Origin: Bartonella grahamii ATCC 700132
GTDB lineage: Bacteria; Pseudomonadota; Alphaproteobacteria; Rhizobiales; Rhizobiaceae
DNA length: 64,000 nucleotides
Reading direction: 5' to 3'
Assembly: GCF_000518085.1 (NCBI RefSeq)
Contig: NZ_JACX01000001.1
Location: 62,001-126,000, forward strand
Shown here piece by piece: positions 30,549 to 39,600 of the stretch (position 1 is the first letter of the stretch; the number at the start of each line of letters is the position of its first letter). A model generated the notes under the pieces. That model was given only the letters and a program-made list of their open reading frames with translations. It made no database searches and was not told where the DNA came from. The translations under genes were made by a program, and so were the position numbers.

Positions 30549-30559
30549 ATGATTATCAT
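30549..30559. promoter_or_regulatory. Operator-like palindrome upstream of the DUF454 gene
   Basis: ATGATTATCAT is a perfect 11-base palindrome around a central T, resembling part of a Fur-type box (GATAAT/ATTATC repeats). It lies 160 bases before the DUF454 start and about 40 bases after the strong terminator, a plausible promoter position. No regulator can be assigned. Confidence 0.3.
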
Positions 30560-30718
30560 ATTGCGTGAGCTATTTGGTATTTTCAAGGAACTTATAACAG
30601 CAAAGACGCTTACGCATGAAGGAGTAGAAAGTAATTGTGCACTCAGACATGTAAACAGAAAAAAACAGATATAATGTTTTTGTAGAGGGTTTTGCGTAGA
30701 GGAAAAAAATACAAGAAA

Positions 30719-31105
30719 ATGAAAAAAGATTTGAAGATATCTCACCCTTTGCGTATCTGCTATTATATAGCAGGGTGGACAATGGTTATATTAGGTATTA
30801 TCGGTGTAGTATTACCTATTATGCCAACTGTGCCTTTTTTGTTAGTTGCCTCATGGTGTTTTACGCGTTCTTCTCCACGTTTTCATCAATGGTTGAATAA
30901 TCATCGTATTTTTGGTCCCCCTATTAAGCGATGGGAAGAAAAAAAAGCAATCTCTCCATTCATTAAAGTTTTTGCAATAATGAGTATGACAGGAGGATTT
31001 TTATCCTTTTTCGTAATGGTACACCCTCCTTTATGGATTTCCTTACTTGTTGCGGTTATATTACTGCTGATTGCCATTTATATTGTAACACGTCCATCTT
31101 CATAA
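30719..31105 (+). CDS. DUF454/YbaN-family inner-membrane protein
   Basis: This 128-residue protein has three hydrophobic helices (about residues 14-50, 80-100 and 103-123) and the DUF454 signature GIIGVVLPIMPTVPFLLVASWCFTRSSPRFHQWL followed by HRIFGPPIKRWEEKKAI. YbaN-family proteins are small inner-membrane proteins of unknown function; some are encoded near heme or iron genes. I chose the ATG at 30719 (MKKDLKISHPLR); the frame opens at a TTG 27 bases earlier. It stands alone, downstream of the sit operon, behind its own palindrome. Confidence 0.87.
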   Translation: MKKDLKISHPLRICYYIAGWTMVILGIIGVVLPIMPTVPFLLVASWCFTRSSPRFHQWLNNHRIFGPPIKRWEEKKAISPFIKVFAIMSMTGGFLSFFVMVHPPLWISLLVAVILLLIAIYIVTRPSS

Positions 31106-31379
31106 TGATAGAAAAGGCTTTATGAGATATTCTTTTTAGCTTCGACTTATTTGTAAAAACTATGAGGACTTTTAAGTTTTGAATATAAGCTCTCCATATC
31201 CAAAATGCATATGAAGTAGTAAGCTTTTTGAAAGCAATTAATTAATAATATGTTTGTGAAATGATTTTTATGAACAAAGAAGACTGTTTACGCACACTCA
31301 AAATGTTCTCACTTGGATAAACCACATTCATGGAAGAGAGTCATTATTTTTATAAGACATGTTTGTATGAATCTCTATA

Positions 31380-31660
31380 TATACGTCATTGAAAAGTCAT
31401 TGATATGATAGCCTTTTCTTTCTAAAAAGACGTTCCGTTTGTTTTCATATCTCTTAATGAGGATATAATACAAAGCAAACATCATCATCCTTGCCTTACA
31501 AAATGCACACCGATAGTCACCGTGCTATTTGTCATCCTCCAATATTGCCTTAGCAATTCCTAATGTTACAACTGTAGCTTTTCATTGGGTTTTGTATATT
31601 TTTACACTAGATTTTGTACCAGTTTATTTTTTTTCAAAGAGTTTTAAAGATGTTCTCAAA
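31380..31660 (-). pseudogene. Heavily decayed integrase 5' part (relic E)
   Basis: On the minus strand this aligns with the other integrase relics. KAILEDDK-HGDY matches the ATLxxGKYxDGxG segment, and FALYYILIKRYENK matches WIYRYTIHGRRREMG. The upstream leader block at about 31590-31650 lines up loosely with relics D, F and G. It is the most decayed copy, with many stops, and its limits are uncertain. The rest of the 31106-32224 gap contains only short unrelated frames (for example 31529-31726 on +), and nothing I can name. Confidence 0.5.
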
Positions 31661-32224
31661 GGAGGGCAACGCCTTTTCTCATTTTTACTATGGAAACGCG
31701 CATTTAATGGTCAAAATTGTACATAAAAACAACAAATTACCACGTATTCCTACTTAATCCTATCTCTTCCCACTTAGTACAAACCTACTGTCGAGCTACA
31801 ACAATAACCCTTAAAACTTGAAAACCTTCATACATGTAAGGAGATGAGTGTGCTTGATTTAAAATGGTTGAAATGAAAAAAATTTATGATATTCACGCAC
31901 GCTCTTTCAACATGCAAAACAACAGTATCTTGTTGTGCCGTATAACACCGTTATTTATGACAATGATATAAGGAAGCCTCCTTGGCTAAACTTCACTAGC
32001 AAGTTAAGTATTTTTTTAATGCGTAGTGAATATTTTTAAGTCTGATCTGTCGAATCCTTATGTAAGTGAAGCGTATGCGTGGTAGGCCAAGTAGAATCTG
32101 CTCAAAAAACAACCGAACTATTTACAGACCAGCAAAGGTTAAGAACCCTCATCCTTAGGGCAGGACAAAAATCAATCTTATAAACAATATGATGAGTCAA
32201 TATACTCGTTTAAAGAACCGGAAA

Positions 32225-33529
32225 CTACGTCTTTATAGGTCTAGCAATTCGCTTTTTATTACCAAAAAAATTGAGATAACGTTGTACTTCTTTTGAATCA
32301 CCGATCGTTTTTTCAGGATTATCTGAAAGCTTTACGGCTGGTCGACCATTGACATAGGTCACCTTACAAACAAGGGAAAGAGCATCAAGAGTTTCGATTT
32401 CCTGAGGTGCACAGCCTGTAAAGTCATTGGTAAGATCCGTGCCCCATCCAAAACTCATGCGCACTCTGCCATGGAAATGATGATAGGTTTTTTCAATTGT
32501 ATTGACATCAAGAGCATCAGAAAAAATTAAAAGTTTTTCGCGTGGATCTTTTCCTTTTTCTTTCCACCATTGAATAATACGTTCGCCACCTTCAATAGGG
32601 GGCGCACTATCGGGTCTGAAACCTGTCCAATCAGCGACCCAATCTGGTGCATTGCGTAAAAATGCTTCTGTTCCAAAGGTATCAGGTAAAACAATGAGAA
32701 GATTTCCACCATAATAACGGTTCCAATCTTGCAAGACTTGATATGGAGCTCTGCGTAATTCATCATCGTTGTTGCTGAGAGCCGCAATAACCATGGGCAA
32801 TTCGTGTGCATTGGTTCCAAGAGCTTCTAAATCCGTATCCATGGCAAGAAGAACATTAGAAGTTCCAGTAAAAGAATTACCAATGCCTTCTTTTAATGCT
32901 TCCACACACCAGCGCTGCCATAAAAAAGAATGGCGACGCCTTGTCCCAAAGTCAGATATTTTAATATCAGGCAATTTTTTGAGACGTTCAACTTTACTCC
33001 ACATTTTTGCTTTAGCACGCGCATAAAGTACATCAAGAGCAAAACGATCTAGTTTTTTGAGAGCTGCACGTGAACGTAATTCACTGATAATAGCAAGGGC
33101 TGGAATTTCCCACATAGAGCTATAAGCCCACGAACCATAAAAATGAAGCATATATTGGCCATCTTTGCGGGTTAGTTCATATTCTGGGAGTTGAAAATTC
33201 TCAAGCCACTGAAGAAAATCCGGTTCAAAAATTTGTTTGCGTCCATAAAATGTATTACCAGCAAGCCAGATCATTTCTTTTTTTGTAAAGCGCAAACTAA
33301 GAGCATGATCAAGTTGAGCACGTAATTCACTCTCATCAATATCATCGGCAAGACGTATTGTTTTAGAGCGATTTATGAGGGAAAAAGTAACATTAACATT
33401 AGGATACAACCCCCAAATCATCTGTACCATAAGAAGCTTATAAAAATCCGTATCGAGAAGTGAACGAATAATGGGATCAAGTTTCCAAGTATGATTGTAA
33501 ACACGTCTAGCAATATCCGGATGATTCAT
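32225..33529 (-). CDS. pncB: Nicotinate phosphoribosyltransferase
   Basis: This 434-residue enzyme converts nicotinate and PRPP to nicotinate mononucleotide in NAD salvage. Family segments are [33 protein letters not shown] at the N-terminus, [14 protein letters not shown] (active-site region with the phosphorylated-His neighbourhood), [10 protein letters not shown], and [13 protein letters not shown] (phosphate binding). Length is normal. It is preceded by 132 bp to the cyclic glucan synthase stop. NAD salvage genes matter in host-restricted species that can take nicotinate from blood, but the setting here does not prove that use. Confidence 0.96.
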   Translation of the reverse strand: MNHPDIARRVYNHTWKLDPIIRSLLDTDFYKLLMVQMIWGLYPNVNVTFSLINRSKTIRLADDIDESELRAQLDHALSLRFTKKEMIWLAGNTFYGRKQIFEPDFLQWLENFQLPEYELTRKDGQYMLHFYGSWAYSSMWEIPALAIISELRSRAALKKLDRFALDVLYARAKAKMWSKVERLKKLPDIKISDFGTRRRHSFLWQRWCVEALKEGIGNSFTGTSNVLLAMDTDLEALGTNAHELPMVIAALSNNDDELRRAPYQVLQDWNRYYGGNLLIVLPDTFGTEAFLRNAPDWVADWTGFRPDSAPPIEGGERIIQWWKEKGKDPREKLLIFSDALDVNTIEKTYHHFHGRVRMSFGWGTDLTNDFTGCAPQEIETLDALSLVCKVTYVNGRPAVKLSDNPEKTIGDSKEVQRYLNFFGNKKRIARPIKT

Positions 33530-33661
33530 AACCTTTTTCTTTCAGTTTCATAAAATCTAAAATATTATGCACCAACACGGACAATATAGGCGGTGCAATA
33601 TAACAACTCTACAGTTTTGGGCAAGAATAAAAAAGTCTGCTCTCTTTTTCATCTTTCATCT

Positions 33662-36600
33662 CTAAGATTTAACAATACGTATAATTTCATGCTGACCTGT
33701 TTTGTGTAACTTTATCCCCGCATGAACTTCGGTATATTTTTTGCCATTAACATGGAGCATATTTTTAGGTCCCCATTTTACTTTAATGGTATAAACGGCA
33801 TCATAAAACTTCATTGTTGCTTCATATTTTGGCCAAATAGAGGGTAAATGTGGCTGTAAAAATAACAGATCTCCCTGACGCTGTATTCCAAGAATAGCTT
33901 GTGTTGCAGCGCGATAAAACCAACCGGCTGAGCCTGTATACCATGTCCAACCGCCTTGACCACATCGTGGTTCAACAGAATAAATATCTGCGGCCATCAC
34001 ATAAGGTTCAACACGATAAGTTTCAGGATCTTGTCCATGGGTAATCGGGTTAATCATAGAAAATAAAGCGTAAGCTTTATCGTTTTGTTCCATTTCAGCC
34101 AATGCTAAAATACTCCAAATGGCACCATGCGTATATTGACCACCATTTTCTCGGATTCCTGGAGGATAACCTTTTATATAACCGGGCTCAAGTGTGCTTT
34201 TATCAAAAGGTGGCCAAAAAAGGCGAATGAGTCCGCCTTTTTTATCATAGAGATGTTCCAACATTGATGTCATTGCTTGCTTTTGATGTTCAGGCGACGC
34301 CATTTGAGAAATGACAGCCCAAGATTGAGCAATGGTATCAATTTGGCATTCATCATTAATTTTAGAACCAAGAGGTGTTCCATCATCAAAATAACCACGT
34401 CGATACCAAGCACCATCCCAACCGTTTTCCTCTAGGGATTTTGTTAAGCGTTCAAGGTATGTACTCCATATTTGCATATGGCTGTTATCACCACGTTTTT
34501 TGGCCAAAGGAATAAATGCTTTTAATGTGTACCCAAGAAACCATCCTAACCAAGTGCTTTCACCTTTTTCTTCCACACCTACCAAATTCATGCCATCATT
34601 CCAATCCCCACCTAAAATAAGAGGGATACCATGGGGTCCACAACGTTTAATGGCAAGGTCTAAAGCTAAAACACAATGTTCATAAACTGTTGCAACCTTT
34701 GAGGATTGGGTGGGTTGAAAATAAGCATCCTGTTGCCCACTTTTGAGAACATCGCCTTCAATAAAAGGAATGAGTGTATCAAGAAAGGCATCATCGCCAG
34801 TGGTAGTGACATAAAGAGCTGTTGCATATGCAAGCCAAACGATATCATCAGAAATGCGCATACGAACACCAGCATTTGTATCGAGTAACCACCAATGTTG
34901 CACATCCCCTTCAAGAAATTGGTGCGCGGCGGCGTTTAACAATTGTTCACGTGCCAGTTGTGGTTCCAGCAATAATAAAGATAAGCTATCTTGTAACTGG
35001 TCACGGAAGCCAAATGCACCACTAGCTTGGTAAAATCCTGCGCGTGCCATGATGCGGCATGCGTAGGTCTGATAAGGAAGCCAATGATTGACCATAATAT
35101 CAAAAGAGGGATCCGGTGTTTTAACTTGAAAAGGAGAAACAAAATCGCTCCATTGCTGTTTTTGTTTTGTGAGCAGAATTTCAAAATCACTTGCACGTAC
35201 GTGATTAAGTAATTTTTCAGCTTCTTGTCTATTTTCAGCACTGCCAAGATAAAAGATGATTTCTTTTGTTTGCCCTGCTTGAAGATCAATATCATAGGCA
35301 AATGCTGAACAAGGATCACATCCTGCTTCAATGGTATTCGAAAGAGCACCAGCTTTACGGATCGCAGTTGGATGCGTTACGGTTCCCGTTGCACCAATAA
35401 ATTCAGCACGATTGGTTGTGGTGCTGGTTGGCATTTCAGATGCCGATAAGAATGTGACTTGTTGAGATTTTTCAATGTGATAAGGATTTTGAATAAAATG
35501 TACACCCCTTTTGTCCTCATAAGAGGAAATAATGAAGGGGGCATATTTTGTACGGGTATTTCCCAAAACCCATTCAACATAATTATAAAGGCGTAAACTG
35601 CGTGGTTTTGTCCCTTCATTCGTGAGGGTAAGACGTGAAAAGCGAACTGGTTTTTCCGGATCGAGTGTATGAGTCAGTTCTAATGCAATTTCTGAATGTG
35701 TCGATTTAAAAGTTGAAAATCCAAAACCATGACAAGCCTCATAGACAATATTTTCATCACATTCTACAGCAGAAACGGGTGAAAAACGTTTTAAAGACTG
35801 GCGATCAACCAGATAAAGTGCTTCTCCTGGCCGGTTAGATGTTGGATCATTTGCCCAAGGAGTTAATTTATAATCACGGCTATTGTTAACCCAAGTAAAA
35901 ATTGCACCTTCAGCAGAGACATGAACACCAAATTTGTGATTAGCGATGACGTTAATCCACGGGTGCGGTGTAGTTGTACGTCCATGAAGACGTATTACAT
36001 AATGGTTATACTGGTTAAAACCACCGTAACCATTCCAATATTTTAGATCTTCTCCATTTATGGGAAAAGAGGATGGTTTTCGTTGGCTAATAAGACCAAT
36101 GGAAGCAAAAAAATTTTGTTCAGTTTGTGTTGTAACTTGCCTTCCTTCGTTATATTTTGGGTAATCTAATTGATCATGCAATTCATGATAATTTTTATGA
36201 ACTGTAAGATCAAAATCACTCTCATCAAGTCGTTTAAGCTGTTCAGATAAAGAGCCATTTTGGGCATCAAGAACGATGCGCGCTGATGCAAGAAGCATTT
36301 TAAAACTTTGTTCATTTATTTTGTCACGCTGAAGCATGAAAATGTGTTGGCGTTCATCTGCTTCTTGTGCGTGGTGCCGATAAGATTCACAGACCCATTC
36401 AAGAGCCCGTTGTGTATGTTGTATATAGGAAAATGCTTGTTCATTGAGAATCACCAAATCAACGATGAGTCCGCGCATACGCCAATATTCGTGTGCTTTA
36501 AGGAGCTCACGCAGTACAGAGATATTTCCCTCGTTATTTAATCTAAGGAGACATAGTGGATTGTCTCCTGAAATGGACATAGGCCAAAGATCAGACTGTT

Positions 36601-39600
36601 TTCCAAGCGTTTTTGCTAATATTTCAGGAGAAAGACGCCATGTTCGATCAAGGTAGATAAGCGATGTGGCATATTTTTGATAGACAATAGCTTCTTTAGG
36701 CTGGGTTCCGCTCTGATACAGTGCGACTTGTGAGCGCGTCCATGCCCTTGAAAGTTCTTTTTGAAACATATCGGGTTGTCGATAATGTTTAATATGATTA
36801 TGCAGCGCTTCTTTTGTATGAGCAGCAAAAGTCCAAAAAATAAGTTCTGCTTTTCCATATGCTGAAATTTTGATACGACATCGCAATGACATAATAGGAT
36901 CAAGAACACAACCTTGACTGTTACTGAAACGAGCATTTTGGTCAAATGCAGCGGGCCGATGAATAGATCGACCCCGCCCAATAAACAGAGAGCGATCCGT
37001 TTCAGCTTCTGTCTCTTGGAGAATATCTGTTGTACTAGAGACAAAATGGGCAACATAGATTTCAGGATCGCTAGGTGAGCGTTTGCGCCTTTTGGCAAAA
37101 ATTGTTTTACCTTCCTCAGCAATTTCTGTCTCTATAAACATACGGGAAAAAACAGGATGAGCTTCGTCTGTATCCATTGTGGCAAGCGCTAATTCACCAT
37201 AAGAAGTCACTTCAATGAGGCGCTCTTTATTTGTCGTATTCATCAGTTGAATACGTCTACCTTCGCCACATCCTTCAGATGTAATAAGACATTCAAGTGT
37301 TGATTTTATACCATCAACCATTTTTGTATATTCAGCCTTTTCATCTGTAAAAATGCTGACAGCTTCTTCTTCAATAACACGTGTTGGCTCACTAGTAACA
37401 GACCACCACCGTCCACTATGCGTATCGCGTAAGAAGAATAAAGTACCTTGTTGATCTTCTGTTGCATCAGGAATAAAGCGCGTAATCGCATAATCGTGCC
37501 ACCGACTGTAGCCAGAACCATTCGCTGTTAGCATGGTAAAATAAAAGCCATTAGACAAAAGTAACGTTTCTCGTGGTTTAAGCAACGGGTTTGTAATAAT
37601 GCGCAAAGGAGCGGCGTCAAGTGCTTGAGACTTATTGCGCATACGATTAACAGCTTTGGTATGAATAATAGGAATGAGATGAGGCGCTCTTTCCTGTAAC
37701 AGCAATTGCGTTGCTTCAATAATGGGATCACGGTGAAAACGGTCACGCATTCGCCCTTGAAAAATAACATTGTTAAGAGCAAGGATAGACATGCCATGAT
37801 GGTGCGCATAATAATTGCGTACAACAGCGTATTTTTCCCCTGTTTTCACGCGTGAAGGGGTAAAGTCGACAGAGTCATAATAACCATATGTTCCTAAAGC
37901 TCCAAGATCACGAAGTCGTTTTAAATTAGCGACAGCGCAAGCAGGAGCATATTGTGCCGCTAGAAGGCTGGCATAGGGAGCAATGACAGCATTGCGTGAA
38001 AGACCACGTTGGAGTCCGAGGTTTGGAACACCAAAATGAGCGTATTGGTAATTCATTAAATGATCGCGAGCGTTAAATGCGGCCTCTGAAATACCCCATG
38101 GCAATTCCCGTTTATGAGCATATTGTATTTGACAACGAATAATCAATCGATTTGTTTGATCTAGGAGAGATCCTAAAGGTTCATGCATTACGAGAGATGG
38201 CATAAGATATTCGAACATCGATCCAGACCATGATAGGAGCGCACCTTTCCAACCTATGGGTACGAGGAGTCGACCAAGACGAAACCAATGTTTAAGTTTT
38301 ATGTCTCCTTTTGCGATAGCAAAAAAACTTGCAAGACGTGCTTCTGAAGCAAGTAGATCATAACAATTTTCATCGAGTTTGTTTTCTTGAACACGATATC
38401 CAATGGATAAGAGATGCCGTTTAGGCTGTTCTAAAAAGTCAAATTTCATATCAAAGGCTATTTGCCGTGCCACTATAGCCAACCTGTTTAGTTTTTTACG
38501 TAATTTTTCAGTATCACAATGAGCAGTCGCATCATGATGATAAGCGTTACAGGTATCGATAAGGCATTTAGCCCAAGAAAGCGCACGAGCAGATTCTATC
38601 GTTTGAATTTTGTGGTCAAGTTCACTGACTAAGTGCACAATATCGTGGGCTGCATGTGAAAGGTCTATGATGTGAGAAGGAATCGTATTTTCTTGTTTTA
38701 CAAAAGTGAAGACAGAGTCATGAAAACGAGTGATGTTTTCTTCGATTTTTTGACGTAACGAGCGTAAATTTGGTTGATGATATGGAATTTCTTTGACAGT
38801 TTCTTCAAGAATAGCAAGAACATCCGATAAGCCTTCTCGATCACTTTGAAAAAAAAGAAGCGGTTTTTCAGCCCATTCACTTAAGGCAGAAGAGAGTGTT
38901 ATCAAATAACCGGCAAGATTTCCTGAATCAACGGTTGATACATAAGTAGGTAAAAGAGGCCTGAGTGTATCCGTTTCATACCAATTATAGAGATGACCAC
39001 GGAACTTTTCCATTTTTGTAAGAGAGCGTAATGTACATTCAATACGGGTAATGGTCTCTTCAAAACCAATCCAGCCAAAATCACGTGCAGCAATAACAGA
39101 AAGGAGATAAACGCCAATATTCGTAGGAGATGTACGTTGAGCAACAAGAGGTTCAGGATCTTCTTGAAAATTATCGGGAGGCAAATAGTTGTTTTGTGCA
39201 TTGACAAAGGTTGTATAATAAAGCCATGTACGCCGTGCAATAGAGCGAAGTTTTTTTTCATCTTTTGAAGAAAGATCAAGGCTATCTTGAAAGGTTGAAG
39301 GTTGACTCACAATCCAAGCAATGAAGGGTGAAAAAAACCATGCTATCCCAAAAGGAAAAGCAATCAAGCTTGCAAAACTATCAGAAAAAAGAGAAAGTGC
39401 TACAGTAAGGACACCAATAAGCGATGCTGGTGCCATTGTAAAAACATAGAAACGCAAACTATTGGGCATAGATTTTGTTGCGGCAGAAGTTTTCCATTCA
39501 AGAAGATGCTGTTTTGAAATCGTCATACGATAGAGTGTACGAATAATCGCATCGGTCATAAAATACGCCGAATGAGCAAGAAACGTCGTTTTAAGAAATA

